Assembly (NCBI GenBank): GCA_963719325.1
Contig: CAVRBW010000006.1
Location: 16,063 to 80,062 of the forward strand
Reading direction: 5' to 3'
Origin: DATBLE01 sp963719325
Lineage (GTDB): Bacteria; Actinomycetota; Thermoleophilia; Gaiellales; Gaiellaceae
DNA: 64,000 nucleotides
Part shown: positions 26,147-36,996 of the stretch, piece after piece
Layout: each line of letters begins with the position of its first letter
How positions within the stretch are numbered: the first letter of the stretch is position 1
Program-made: the position numbers and the translations under genes
Notes under the pieces: model-generated
Told to the model about the DNA's origin: nothing
Seen by the model: the letters and a program-made list of their open reading frames with translations, nothing else
Databases searched by the model: none

Positions 26147-26811
26147 AACAGCCCGAGCTGAACCGCGTCCTGCTCCGGCTCCGGCTCGGGGACCGGGGCG
26201 AGCAGCGAGATCGGCGGGCCGACCTCACGCTCGAACAGCGCCGGGATCCGCCGGAAGTCCTCCTCGAGCACCTTCAGCATCGCGGGCGTGTACAGCGCCG
26301 CGGCCGGGTGGAAGATCGGGTAGAGCAGGACCCGCGAGCCGCCGATCGTCGTCTCCTGCTCGACGCCGTGCACCCGCGTGATTCCCGTGGGCTTCCCCGA
26401 GAGGAGCTTCGTCGCGAAGTTGCCGAGCGTGGCGACGACCTTCGGACGCACGAGCGCGATCTGGCGGAAGAGGTGCGGCTCGCATTGCTCGATCTCGTCG
26501 GGCTGCGGGTCCCGGTTCCCCGGTGGCCGGCACTTGAGCACGTTCGCGACGTAGACGTCGGAACGCGTCAGGCCGATTCCCTCCAGCAGCCGGTCGAGCA
26601 GCTTTCCGGCCTGGCCGACGAACGGGATCCCCTGCTGATCCTCGTGGAACCCCGGCGCCTCGCCCACGAACATCAGGTCGGCGTCCGGATTGCCCACGCC
26701 GAACACGACCTGGGTGCGGCCCTCGTGGAGACGGCAGCGGGTGCAGGCGGAGGTCTCGACGCGGAACTCGTCCAGCTCGCTCGAGGTGGGGACCGGCACC
26801 GCGTGCAGCAC
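26143..26811 (-). CDS. Uracil-DNA glycosylase, family 4 (Fe-S)
   Basis: 222 residues. Family 4 thermostable-type uracil glycosylase that removes uracil from DNA. Cysteines likely to hold the 4Fe-4S cluster are in SACTRCRLH and in the KCRPPGNRDP and IEQCEPHL segments. Motif A LMFVGEAPGFHEDQQG and motif B HPAAALY are intact. ATG 26811. Downstream it overlaps tsaE. The C-terminal tail PVPEPEPEQDAVQLGLF is acidic and unique. It leads the minus-strand unit udg-tsaE-tsaB-rimI-tsaD-subtilase. Confidence 0.92.
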   Translation of the reverse strand: MLHAVPVPTSSELDEFRVETSACTRCRLHEGRTQVVFGVGNPDADLMFVGEAPGFHEDQQGIPFVGQAGKLLDRLLEGIGLTRSDVYVANVLKCRPPGNRDPQPDEIEQCEPHLFRQIALVRPKVVATLGNFATKLLSGKPTGITRVHGVEQETTIGGSRVLLYPIFHPAAALYTPAMLKVLEEDFRRIPALFEREVGPPISLLAPVPEPEPEQDAVQLGLF

Positions 26812-26905
26812 GGCGGGGAGTTTAGGCCAGCTGCCGGACAGGCAGCGAATTGCACGATCGGTTGCACGCCGTGGTCAATACGTCCTTGGAGAAGACTCCC
26901 TTTTC

Positions 26906-27004
26906 GCGCGGAGGCGAGACCACGCTCTCGCCGGAGCGCACATGCGACGGGCCACGCGAGGCTAGAAGGAGGGGGCTCGCGGGGGAACCATGGGTTCCTC
27001 CGCG
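26906..27004. repeat. Hairpin repeat element, copy D
   Basis: About 99 bp directly after the FmdB-type gene. It matches copy A in both stems: GGCGAGA...TCTCGCC at 26912-26931, a GAAGGAGGGGGC spacer and a 27-bp inverted repeat at 26978-27004 with arms CGCGGGGGAACC and GGTTCCTCCGCG around ATG. The remaining 80 bases between it and the glycosylase start hold nothing I recognise. Confidence 0.8.
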
Positions 27005-27006
27005 CT

Positions 27007-27222
27007 TTAGTGGCCGCATCCGCAGGAGCCGCCGCAGCAGCCGCCCCCGGCCGCCGTCTGGCCGAAACTCGGCGTCGAGTCGGCACCGTGGGCGGCGAAG
27101 ACGGAGAACTGCTTCTGCACCTTCGTCGCACCGCAGTCCGGACAGGGCGGTTGCTCGCCGTTCCGGATGAGCTCCTCGAAGTGCGACTCGCACTTCATGC
27201 ACACGTATTCGTAGATCGGCAT
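27007..27222 (-). CDS. FmdB family zinc-ribbon protein
   Basis: 71 residues. Starts MPIYEYVCMKCESHFEELI, the FmdB/CxxC-CxxC regulatory-protein family; the zinc ribbon is CMKC...CPDC. The C-terminal tail is Gly/Cys/His-rich (GGGCCGGSCGCGH), which could bind an extra metal. Often found near chaperone or transport genes with no fixed role. Divergently arranged with the plus-strand GNAT gene; the 26 bases between the starts must hold both promoters. Function unproven. Confidence 0.85.
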   Translation of the reverse strand: MPIYEYVCMKCESHFEELIRNGEQPPCPDCGATKVQKQFSVFAAHGADSTPSFGQTAAGGGCCGGSCGCGH

Positions 27223-27248
27223 CGCTATGGCAGTGTAGACATATCGGC

Positions 27249-27815
27249 GTGTGGGGTGATCAACTTCGGCAGCGACTCGAAGGCCGGCTCGTCGTACTCG
27301 AGCCGCTCGAGCCGTCTCACCTCGAGGGCATTCGCACTGCCGCTGCCGACGAGCGCATCTGGACGTGGATGTGGACCCGCGACATCGAGGCCTGGATCAC
27401 GCGCACCCTGAATGCGGAGGGCATGCAGCCGTTCGCGATCCTCCGTGACGATTCTGTCGTCGGCTCGTCGAGCTACCTGTCGCTCGCGCCCGAATACCGG
27501 CGGCTCGAGATCGGCAACACCTGGATCAATCCGTCGACGTGGGGCACCGGTGCAAACGCGGAGGCGAAGTATCTGCTGCTCCGCCACGCCTTCGAGGTGC
27601 TCGGCTGCCGCCGTGTCGAGTTCAAGACCGACGCGCTCAACGAGCGCGCCCGCGCCGCCCTGGCCTCCCTCCCGGCCGAGTTCGAGGGAATCCACCGGAA
27701 GCACATGATCGTCCGGGACGGCGAACGGCGCGATTCGGCGTGGTACGCGGTGATCGACGACGACTGGCCGGACGTGAAGGCGCAGCTCGAGCGACGGCTG
27801 GAAGCCAAGAGCTAG
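27249..27815 (+). CDS. GNAT family N-acetyltransferase, RimJ-like
   Basis: 188-residue GNAT protein beginning MWGDQLRQRLEGRLVVLEPL. RimJ/RimL-type features are HLEGIRTAAADERIWTWM, SSSYLSLAPEYRRLEIGNTW (acetyl-CoA-binding strand region) and LLLRHAFEVLGCRRVEFKTD ALN ERAR-type helix. The usual Q/RxxGxG loop is replaced by TWGTGANAEAKYLL. Substrate unknown. GTG 27249 is the first start in the frame. It precedes the pantothenate genes by 40 bases but the promoter arrangement is not clear. Confidence 0.85.
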   Translation: MWGDQLRQRLEGRLVVLEPLEPSHLEGIRTAAADERIWTWMWTRDIEAWITRTLNAEGMQPFAILRDDSVVGSSSYLSLAPEYRRLEIGNTWINPSTWGTGANAEAKYLLLRHAFEVLGCRRVEFKTDALNERARAALASLPAEFEGIHRKHMIVRDGERRDSAWYAVIDDDWPDVKAQLERRLEAKS

Positions 27816-27855
27816 ACTTCTCCTCGCCCGGTATCCCCTGCGGAACTGGAGCTCA

Positions 27856-28515
27856 ATGGTCGAAGCTGTGAACGTCATCGGTCGCGGCCGCGTCGGCTCG
27901 GCGGTCGCCGCGCGCCTGGTCGAGCGCGGTGTAGAGCTGCGGGAGAACAGCGCCGATCTCGTTCTCCTCTGCGTCCCCGACCGCGCGATCGCCGAGGTCG
28001 CGAGCGCGATCGAGCCGGGGCCGTGGGTTGCACACGTGAGCGGGGCCACCCCACTCGGCGCGCTCGCCCCGCACGAGCGCCGCTTCTCGGTCCATCCGCT
28101 TCAGACCTTCACGCTCGAGCGCGGCCCGGAACAGCTCGACGGGGCCTGGGCGGCGGTGACCGCCGAGACGGACGAGGCGCGCTCGCTCGGGCACGAGCTC
28201 GCAGAGGTCCTCGGCCTCGACCCGTTCGACCTGGCCGACGACCTCCGCACGCTGTACCACGCGGGCGCGGCGTTCGCATCGACCTACCTGGTCACGCTGT
28301 ACCGCGTCGCGTCGCGGTTGCTGGACGACGCGGGCGCACCGCCCGAAGCCCTTGTTCCGCTGATGACCCGGACGATCGAGAACGGGTTTCAGCTCACCGG
28401 GCCGATCGTGCGGGGCGACTGGGCGGTGGTCGACGCGCATCTCGACGCACTCCACGACGCCCATCCCGACCTCGAACCGCTCTACCGCGTTCTCGCGGAG
28501 GCGACGACTCCATGA
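27856..28515 (+). CDS. DUF2520 Rossmann-fold protein, ketopantoate-reductase-like
   Basis: 219 residues. N-terminal NVIGRGRVGSAVAARLVERG is a dinucleotide-binding motif, followed by ADLVLLCVPDRAIAEVASAI and a WVAHVSGATPLGAL strand; the C-terminal helices (YHAGAAFASTYLVTLYRVA) match the DUF2520 domain. Placed directly before panC (ATGA overlap) and panB, it is a good candidate for the ketopantoate reductase step or a related control function in pantothenate synthesis; DUF2520 proteins are regularly found in this position. Activity has not been inferred beyond fold and context. Confidence 0.8.
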   Translation: MVEAVNVIGRGRVGSAVAARLVERGVELRENSADLVLLCVPDRAIAEVASAIEPGPWVAHVSGATPLGALAPHERRFSVHPLQTFTLERGPEQLDGAWAAVTAETDEARSLGHELAEVLGLDPFDLADDLRTLYHAGAAFASTYLVTLYRVASRLLDDAGAPPEALVPLMTRTIENGFQLTGPIVRGDWAVVDAHLDALHDAHPDLEPLYRVLAEATTP

Positions 28516-29279
28516 AGATCACCCGGACGATCGCGGAAACCCGGGAAGCCCTCGCCGAAAGGGGCGACGTCGGCCTGGTCCCGACCATGGGCGCCTACCA
28601 CGCAGGGCACCTCTCGCTCTTCCAGGCAGCCCGCCGGGAGTCGGAGACCGTCGTGGCGAGCCTGTTCGTCAACCCCGCTCAGTTCGACAGCTCGCGCGAC
28701 CTTGCCCGGTACCCCCGCGACGAGCAGCGCGATGCCGCGCTCGCCGAGGGTGCCGGTGTCGACGTCCTCTTCACACCGTCCGTCGAGGAGCTGTACCCGG
28801 CCGGGTACGAGACGTGGGTCGACGTCGAGCGGGCGTCACGCGGCCTGGAAGGCGACCATCGCCCGGGCCACTTCCGCGCGGTGGCGACGATCTGTCTGAA
28901 GCTCTTCAACATCGTCCGCCCTCGCCGGGCCTACTTCGGCCAGAAGGATGCACAGCAGGTCGAGGTGGTGCGCCGGATGATCCGCGACCTCGACCTGGAG
29001 ATCGACCTCGTCGTCCTCCCCACCGCCCGCGACTCGGACGGCCTCGCGCTCTCGTCGCGGAACGCCCTGCTCTCCCGTGAGCAACGCGAGCGAGCGCTCG
29101 CCCTCCCGCGAGCCCTCGCCACCAAGGATCGAGCGAAGGCGCGTGCGCTCCTCGGCGAGCTCGACGTCGACTACGTCGAGATCGCGCCGTTCGAACCGCC
29201 GGTCCTCGCCGCCGCGGTGCGCGTCGGCTCCGTTCGCCTGATCGACAACGTACCCCTCGAAGAAGGAGGCACCCGATGA
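28512..29279 (+). CDS. panC: Pantothenate synthetase
   Basis: 255-residue ligase joining pantoate and beta-alanine with ATP. Signature PTMGAYHAGHLSLF (HIGH-type) near residue 24, VVASLFVNPAQF, EGDHRPGHFRAVATI, ARRAYFGQKDAQQ and LPTARDSDGLALSSRN (KMSKS-like). It is somewhat shorter than the 280-residue norm because the C-terminal helical domain is trimmed; the catalytic core is complete. It overlaps both neighbours (ATGA at each end), so DUF2520-panC-panB are one translational unit. Confidence 0.93.
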   Translation: MKITRTIAETREALAERGDVGLVPTMGAYHAGHLSLFQAARRESETVVASLFVNPAQFDSSRDLARYPRDEQRDAALAEGAGVDVLFTPSVEELYPAGYETWVDVERASRGLEGDHRPGHFRAVATICLKLFNIVRPRRAYFGQKDAQQVEVVRRMIRDLDLEIDLVVLPTARDSDGLALSSRNALLSREQRERALALPRALATKDRAKARALLGELDVDYVEIAPFEPPVLAAAVRVGSVRLIDNVPLEEGGTR

Positions 29280-30163
29280 GCACTCCCCCGCCTGGGACGC
29301 CGGAGGCGTTTCCAGCCTTCGGCAAGCTGCCGCTGCCCGAGCTCGCCGCGATGAAGAAGCGCGGCGACAAGATCGTCATGGTCACGGCCTACGACTCGCC
29401 GGGGGCGCGCTTCGCCGAGGACTCCGGCATCGACGTCGTCCTCGTCGGGGACACCGCGGCGATGGTCGTCCTCGGCTACGAGGGCACGACCGTGCCGGTC
29501 ACCGTCGACGAGATGCTCTTCCTCACCCGCACGGTCTCGCGGCAGATCCGGCGGCCGATCGTCGTCGGCGACCTGCCGTTCGGCTCCTACGAGGTCTCGG
29601 ACGAGGACGCCGTCCGCACGGCGATCCGGTTCGTGAAGGAGGGCGGCGCCGACGTCGTCAAGCTCGAGGGCGGCGGCCCGATGGTCTCACGCGTCCGCCG
29701 GATCGTCGAGGCGGGGATCCCGGTCATGGGCCACGTCGGGCTCACGCCGCAGTCGGCGACGATGCTCGGCGGCTTCAAGACGCAGGGCAAGACGGCGACG
29801 GCGGCGCGGCAGCTGCTCGTCGACGCACACGCGTTGGAGGACGCCGGCTGCATGTCGATCGTGCTCGAGGCGATCCCCGCTCCGGTCGCCGCTCGCATCA
29901 CCCAGGAGCTCGCGATCCCGACGATCGGAATCGGCGCGGGCCCGGACTGCGACGGCCAGGTGCTCGTCTACCACGACCTGCTCGGGCTGACCGAAGGCCA
30001 TCTGCCGCGATTCGTGAAGCGGTACGCGAGCCTCTCGCGCGAGATCCGCGACGCGCTCGAGGCGTACGCGGCGGACGTCCGAGCCGGCACCTTCCCCGGC
30101 GAGGAGCACACGTATTCGATGTCGGAGGACGAGCTGGAGGCGTTCGCCCGCCGGCGGACCTAG
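29276..30163 (+). CDS. panB: 3-methyl-2-oxobutanoate hydroxymethyltransferase
   Basis: 295-residue TIM-barrel enzyme that adds a hydroxymethyl group from methylene-THF to 2-oxoisovalerate, giving ketopantoate. Motifs: IVMVTAYDSPGARFAEDSG, VLVGDTAAMVVLGYEGT, GDLPFGSYEVS, VKLEGGG and MGHVGLTPQSATMLGGF, IGIGAGPDCDGQVLVYHDLLG. All are conserved. Last gene of the pantothenate unit; the converging membrane protein gene follows after 3 bases. panD was not seen in the window. Confidence 0.95.
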   Translation: MSTPPPGTPEAFPAFGKLPLPELAAMKKRGDKIVMVTAYDSPGARFAEDSGIDVVLVGDTAAMVVLGYEGTTVPVTVDEMLFLTRTVSRQIRRPIVVGDLPFGSYEVSDEDAVRTAIRFVKEGGADVVKLEGGGPMVSRVRRIVEAGIPVMGHVGLTPQSATMLGGFKTQGKTATAARQLLVDAHALEDAGCMSIVLEAIPAPVAARITQELAIPTIGIGAGPDCDGQVLVYHDLLGLTEGHLPRFVKRYASLSREIRDALEAYAADVRAGTFPGEEHTYSMSEDELEAFARRRT

Positions 30164-30166
30164 CGC

Positions 30167-30814
30167 CTAGAAGACGACGAAGAGCACGGCGAACGCGGCG
30201 AAGACGACGGCCGCGACGGCCAGCGACGCAACCGTCCGCGGCCACTTCCAGCCGTTCAGCGTTCGCATTCCGACCACCAATAGCAGGATCGCCCAGGCGA
30301 GGAACGCAGCATCGATCGACCGAAAAACGGTCTCGGCAGCCCCGGTATCGGAGCCGCCGCTGCGGAAGGCGTCGCTGCCGAACATCGCCAGGCGCACGGG
30401 CCAGACCGTGACCAGCGAGATGACGAAGGGCGCGGTGGCGAGACCGACGACGTGGCGCGCCTGACGGTACGTGGCGGCGCTGTCCGCCGCTCGGCCTCCG
30501 AGGTAGACCGCGCCGCCGAGTATCCAGAAGTTCTGGATCGCGACGAGCAGCCCGGCGACGACAGACTCGACGACGACCAAGAGCACGTCGAACTCGACCT
30601 CGTCGAACAGCCGGCCCGCCGTCCGCGTCGAGAAGAAGATCGCGACCCCGGCGACGAAGGTGAGAGCGGTGATCGGCTCCTGGCGAGCGGCTGCCGCCTC
30701 GTCGGAATCGTCCCGCAACCATGCGAAGACGGACGCCGGCGCCTGCAGGACGAGCGCGAGCCGAAGCCACCACTCGCGCTCGAGCGACGTCGAGCTCTGC
30801 GCCTCCGCGCTCAT
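30167..30814 (-). CDS. Yip1-domain-like membrane protein
   Basis: 215 residues, five predicted membrane spans: ALTFVAGVAIFFST, VVVESVVAGLLVAIQNF, VGLATAPFVISLVTVW, FLAWAILLLVVGMRTL and VASLAVAAVVFAAFAVLFVVF. The arrangement and the RLALVLQAPASVFAWLRD N-terminal stretch resemble YIP1-family proteins. Function unknown. It ends 3 bases from panB in convergent orientation and starts at the edge of the AT-rich island, which is the first intergenic DNA upstream. Confidence 0.65.
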   Translation of the reverse strand: MSAEAQSSTSLEREWWLRLALVLQAPASVFAWLRDDSDEAAAARQEPITALTFVAGVAIFFSTRTAGRLFDEVEFDVLLVVVESVVAGLLVAIQNFWILGGAVYLGGRAADSAATYRQARHVVGLATAPFVISLVTVWPVRLAMFGSDAFRSGGSDTGAAETVFRSIDAAFLAWAILLLVVGMRTLNGWKWPRTVASLAVAAVVFAAFAVLFVVF

Positions 30815-30999
30815 GCGACCAGCTTAGGAGAACCGAACAGTGACCAGCTCCCGTTCGGCTGGCCATCGGGACCGGCCTCGATTCGTGACGGTTGCCACCC
30901 AGTATCTACACTTGACACTCGGCTCGGTCATCCACAGGAATTAGCGGTTGGAAAAGGAAGAGGGTTAACACTCACTGTCATTAAAGATGGAGACTAGAG

Positions 31000-31248
31000 A
31001 TGACCGCCGATCTGGAAACCATAGTTATCGGAGAGTATTGTTTCGAGTCGTTGCTACCGATCTGTCGACGCGGCTGGCTGGCGAAGGTGAACGATCCGGA
31101 GTTAGTCGAGATGTCGTCCCTAGGAGATGATGGGGATCCCATCAGACCGGTAGTTCCTAGGCCTGGTAGAAAAGGTGCTGAAGCGTTTCTTACCCGGCTG
31201 CCCTCGAAGTCGGAGTACAAGAGGAGAATGCGTGAGTTGACGCCGTAG
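31000..31248 (+). CDS. Hypothetical protein in AT-rich island (82 aa)
   Basis: ATG 31000 preceded by GGAG seven bases upstream. The product is mixed acidic/basic (TIVIGEYCFESLLPICRRGW, VVPRPGRKGAEAFLTRLPSK) with no membrane span or signal peptide. Codon use is unlike the neighbours, with many A/T-ending codons. I do not recognise it. It may be a small foreign gene such as part of a defence or toxin unit, or a fragment; nothing in the sequence decides. Confidence 0.4.
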   Translation: MTADLETIVIGEYCFESLLPICRRGWLAKVNDPELVEMSSLGDDGDPIRPVVPRPGRKGAEAFLTRLPSKSEYKRRMRELTP

Positions 31249-31364
31249 CTGATATAGGTACAGTATCTGATCTAGGAGCTATTGAGCGACCGCGAACAGA
31301 GGCTAGCCCACAGGAGGCTGGTAGGGGTAGACAACTACACAAACAGTGAGAAGAAAGAGCGAGT

Positions 31365-31670
31365 TTGCTGGGCTACCGAATACGGCTACTACAACTAGAA
31401 GAGCAGCTACTACTGGGGGATGCGGCTAGTACTGTTCGTCGACAGCAAGAGGTTACTTTCGGTTACACGCTCGTCCCCGCGAACGAGAAGGAGTATGAGG
31501 AGGTGAATGAGCTCGCCATTGGCGACGGCAGCGAGATCCTCATATACTACAAGGGGCTCTGGGGCCGCCAGTACTATGAGACGCTCTGCCTCGAGGGGAT
31601 AAAAATCCGAATATTCGACAGCTCAGCACAGTGGAGAACGTCGAGTGCTAAAGAAGTTTCGCTCGGATGA
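31365..31670 (+). CDS. Hypothetical protein in AT-rich island (101 aa)
   Basis: TTG start, 116 bases after the first island gene. The central part reads like real coding sequence (VTFGYTLVPANEKEYEEVNE, DGSEILIYYKGLWGRQYYE), with GC-ending codons, whereas the N- and C-terminal parts are AT-richer. No domain recognised. It may be the intact core of a degraded gene. The remaining 240 bases to the uvrA stop hold no supported gene. Confidence 0.35.
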   Translation: MLGYRIRLLQLEEQLLLGDAASTVRRQQEVTFGYTLVPANEKEYEEVNELAIGDGSEILIYYKGLWGRQYYETLCLEGIKIRIFDSSAQWRTSSAKEVSLG

Positions 31671-31913
31671 GACTCGTTGTTAAATAGACGATCGCGAACT
31701 TTAAATAAAAGATGAGGCTCGAACATCAGATCGCCAAGAAGTCTATGGTATTCTAACGGATCGCGCAACGCCTGCTAAAACTCAGTCTCGTATGTTCCTC
31801 AACGCTTTTACGGGACGCCTACCAAGAGCCTCGCCGTCTATTAGCCCTAATTCTGTCTGACACTAGGGGTGCGTCAAGAGTGGGACAGGGAGTCCACAGC
31901 CGAGCCTCTTCGA

Positions 31914-34748
<2,835 letters not shown>

Positions 34749-34766
34749 TTCGACGCCAGTCTACCG

Positions 34767-34784
34767 TGCGAACAGGCGTTCGTA
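34767..34784. promoter_or_regulatory. LexA/SOS box upstream of uvrA
   Basis: GCGAACAGGCGTTCGTA contains the actinobacterial SOS palindrome CGAAC-N4-GTTCG. It lies 19 bases before the uvrA ATG, so LexA binding here would block uvrA until DNA damage. A second nearly identical box is at 35792-35809. Confidence 0.75.
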
Positions 34785-34788
34785 CAAG

Positions 34789-34818
34789 TGTAGGAGGCCC
34801 CGCTCGGGGCCTCCTACA
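34789..34818 (-). terminator. Hairpin terminator after the secreted-protein gene
   Basis: A perfect 13-base inverted repeat (arms TGTAGGAGGCCCC and GGGGCCTCCTACA, loop GCTC) lies 20 bases beyond the stop of the secreted-protein gene. There is no T-run, so it is a strong stem but an atypical intrinsic terminator. It lies between that gene and the SOS box of uvrA and would isolate uvrA from read-through. Confidence 0.7.
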
Positions 34819-34837
34819 CAAACGAATCCGGACCGAG

Positions 34838-35692
34838 CTATTTGCCCGTGTTGACGTACTGGATGCAGTCGCCCTGGTTCTTGAATCCGCTGCCATCGGC
34901 GCGGAAGACGTTCTGCCAGTTTCCGCCCTTGCAGTCTGCCTTGGTGGCGGCTACGGCACCGGATCTGGTGATGTTGTCCAGCGCCAGCGAAGCGAAGCCG
35001 TTGGTCACGAGCCAGCCGTAGCGGTTGCCTCCGACTGTCGTCCCGATCAGGTCGGTCGGGTCGCTGAGGGTCCACGTCTTGAGCACCGTGCCGGATGCGT
35101 CGAGGACGCTCATGTCGACCGCCAGCACCCCGCCGTTGTCGCGGAAGACATGCCGGAAGGTGTACCAGCCGGTCGCCGTGACGGTCAATGGGTCACGGCC
35201 AGGATTCGCCGGCCAGCCCGGGGCGTTGTTGCTCGCGCTCATCACGAAGCCACCAGTGCCGTTCGTCCCGACGCTGAAGATGAAGTCCCGCCGATAGTTG
35301 CCGGCCGGGTCGCCGATCGCCGAGCTCCAGTCGAACCTGATGTCGGCTCCGGTCGGCGAGTCGGCCGTGTCGAGGTAGACGTCGATCGACGTCGTGTAGC
35401 CCCCGGCTGGAAAGACGCTGCTGTAGCCGCCGTAGCGGGTGAACAAATCGCCGAAGGTGGTCGGCCCTGCTTCGGCATGCCACGAACCGGCCGCCGAGGG
35501 CGTTCCGTGCGTCCCGGATGGAACGCGCGAGACGTTGAACATCGCGTCGTTCGACGTGTATGGCGGAGCGACCGCCGCGTCGCCCGCACTCTCGAATCCG
35601 TTGAAGTACGGCGCCGGTGCTGGGGCAGCGGACGCACTCAATGGCAGCACCAGACCCAGCAAGGCTGCGCCCAGCGCAAGAAACTTCTTCAT
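34838..35692 (-). CDS. Secreted protein with C-terminal actinobacterial CxGGW-type motif
   Basis: 284 residues with a clear signal peptide (MKKFLALGAALLGLVLPLSAS). The body is a beta-rich, Gly/Thr/Asn-rich domain that resembles secreted lectin or carbohydrate-binding folds (YFNGFESAGDA, PAGGYTTSIDVYLDT, FDWSSAIGDPAGN). The last 35 residues contain ADCKGGNWQN and FKNQGDCIQYVNTGK, a C-terminal motif of many secreted proteins of this phylum, with two Cys likely to form a disulfide. Function unknown. A LexA-like box is about 100 bases upstream of the start, and a hairpin terminator lies downstream. Confidence 0.75.
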   Translation of the reverse strand: MKKFLALGAALLGLVLPLSASAAPAPAPYFNGFESAGDAAVAPPYTSNDAMFNVSRVPSGTHGTPSAAGSWHAEAGPTTFGDLFTRYGGYSSVFPAGGYTTSIDVYLDTADSPTGADIRFDWSSAIGDPAGNYRRDFIFSVGTNGTGGFVMSASNNAPGWPANPGRDPLTVTATGWYTFRHVFRDNGGVLAVDMSVLDASGTVLKTWTLSDPTDLIGTTVGGNRYGWLVTNGFASLALDNITRSGAVAATKADCKGGNWQNVFRADGSGFKNQGDCIQYVNTGK

Positions 35693-35791
35693 TTACTCCC
35701 TCTCCGTAGTTTCCTTCAGTCCAAGCCCCGACGGGCCTGGTCCGCACCTTAGTGCAGTGCGGAAGACCCGACAATCGGCGCAGCCGACTTT

Positions 35792-35809
35792 GGCGAACCG
35801 GCGTTCGTA
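35792..35809. promoter_or_regulatory. Second LexA-like SOS box
   Basis: GGCGAACCGGCGTTCGTAG repeats the uvrA box in 15 of 17 core bases. It lies in the 175-base divergent gap between the secreted-protein gene and the AI-2E-type transporter gene, about 100 bases from the former and 60 from the latter, so either could be SOS-controlled. Confidence 0.5.
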
Positions 35810-35867
35810 GACCACGCGGAGCGATCGCGGTTCGTTTGTTGCTACCCGTGCGAGGGACAACGGATGG

Positions 35868-36923
35868 GTGGGTGAGACAGCACGCAAGTCGTTCGTGGCG
35901 ACGGTCGTGGCGGTTGCCGTCGTCGCAAGCGCATTCGCGATCTGGCAGTTGCGGCTGCTGGTCGCGCTCTTGCTGCTTGCGATCATCATCGCCTCGGCGA
36001 TGAGGCCGGGGATCGAGCGTCTGAACGCTTGGCGCATACCGCGCGGGTTCGGCGTCGCGATCCACTACGTCGGAGTCCTGCTCGCCGTCGCCCTGCTCCT
36101 CTGGCTCATCGTTCCCCGGGCGCTCGACCAGATCGAAGGGGCACTCGGCACGCTGCCGACGTCGACGTCGGACGTCGCCGACGCTGCGCGGAGGTCGCAC
36201 GGGGTCAAGCACGACATCCTGGTTGCGATCCAGCACCGGCTCGAGCGGCTGCCCCGGGGAGGAGGTGCAGCCGTGACCTACGGCCGCACGGCGCTCGAGG
36301 TCCTCGTGGGCGTCTTCTTCACCTTCGCCGTCGCCGCCTACTGGGTCTTCGAGAAGGAGCGGGCACAGACGGTGATCCTGGGGCTGGTCTCACGGAGGCG
36401 CCGGCGGATCGTGCGTGACACCTGGGATCTCATCGACGAGAAGCTGGGAGCGTTCGTCCGCGGCCAGTTGCTGATGATGACGTTCGTCAGCACCGTGCTG
36501 TCGCTCGCCTTCTGGCTCGACGGGTTGCCCTACTGGCTCCTGATCGGAGTCTTCGCCGGGATCGTCGAGATCGTGCCGGTGATCGGCCCCCTCGCCGCCG
36601 GTGTGCTCGCGGTGGGCGCGGGGTTGACGGCCTCCTGGCAGACGGCTGTCGGCGCGGCGATCGCCGTGTACGGGCTGCGGCTCCTCCAGGACTACGTGAT
36701 CAACCCGCGCGTGATGGGCCACGCGGTCGGCCTCTCGCCGCTCGTCGTGCTCGTGACGGTGACGACGGTCGGGCTGCTGTTCGGGGGCTTCTACGTCCTG
36801 CTCGCGACGCCGCTCGCGGCGATTCTGGCGACGCTGCTCGACGTGGTCGTGCTGGACAAGGATCCTTCCACCCAGGATGTGCCGAAGCTGATCTTCCCGG
36901 CGAAGGACACCGAGACGGGCTAG
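35868..36923 (+). CDS. AI-2E family (PerM-type) transporter
   Basis: 351-residue membrane protein with about eight spans and the PerM/YhhQ-type architecture: IPRGFGVAIHYVGVLLAVAL, then VFFTFAVAAYWVFEKER, LLMMTFVSTVLSLAFWLDGL and the conserved GVFAGIVEIVPVIGPLAAG followed by LRLLQDYVINPRVMGHAVG and LSPLVVLVTV. Family members export autoinducers or act as Na+/Li+ antiporters; substrate is unknown here. GTG start at 35868. The last 31 bases form the first unit of a tandem duplication, see below. Confidence 0.88.
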   Translation: MGETARKSFVATVVAVAVVASAFAIWQLRLLVALLLLAIIIASAMRPGIERLNAWRIPRGFGVAIHYVGVLLAVALLLWLIVPRALDQIEGALGTLPTSTSDVADAARRSHGVKHDILVAIQHRLERLPRGGGAAVTYGRTALEVLVGVFFTFAVAAYWVFEKERAQTVILGLVSRRRRRIVRDTWDLIDEKLGAFVRGQLLMMTFVSTVLSLAFWLDGLPYWLLIGVFAGIVEIVPVIGPLAAGVLAVGAGLTASWQTAVGAAIAVYGLRLLQDYVINPRVMGHAVGLSPLVVLVTVTTVGLLFGGFYVLLATPLAAILATLLDVVVLDKDPSTQDVPKLIFPAKDTETG

Positions 36924-36996
36924 GCGCGAGCCTTGCGCCAGCGCCCGAAGACACGCGCAGGCGCTAGGCGCGAGCCTTGCGCCAGCGCCCGAAGAC
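36919..36996. repeat. 43-bp tandem duplication at a convergent gene end
   Basis: A 35-base segment beginning GCTAGGCGCGAGCCTTGCGC at 36919 recurs identically from 36962 (offset 43). The second copy is the 3' end of the minus-strand small membrane gene (36964); the first carries the TAG stop of the transporter gene. This is a recent duplication of the end of the small gene, which produced a new convergent junction. Confidence 0.85.

Larger units (their letters stand above)
30901..31871. other. AT-rich, gene-poor island
   Basis: About 970 bp with visibly lower GC than everything else in the window (many ATA, TTA, TAA, AAA codon-like triplets, restriction-site-like CCTAGG). It holds two small plus-strand reading frames and no recognisable gene. 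Each edge carries a degenerate form of a TGTCTGACAC-centred sequence that also appears, cleaner, at 61506-61531. The composition break and bordering repeats suggest a horizontally acquired or decaying insertion between the Yip1-like gene and uvrA. Confidence 0.7.

Noticed and set aside
31574..31768. 64-residue minus-strand frame in the AT-rich island
   Set aside because: No ribosome-binding site or recognisable features, and it overlaps the better plus-strand frame.
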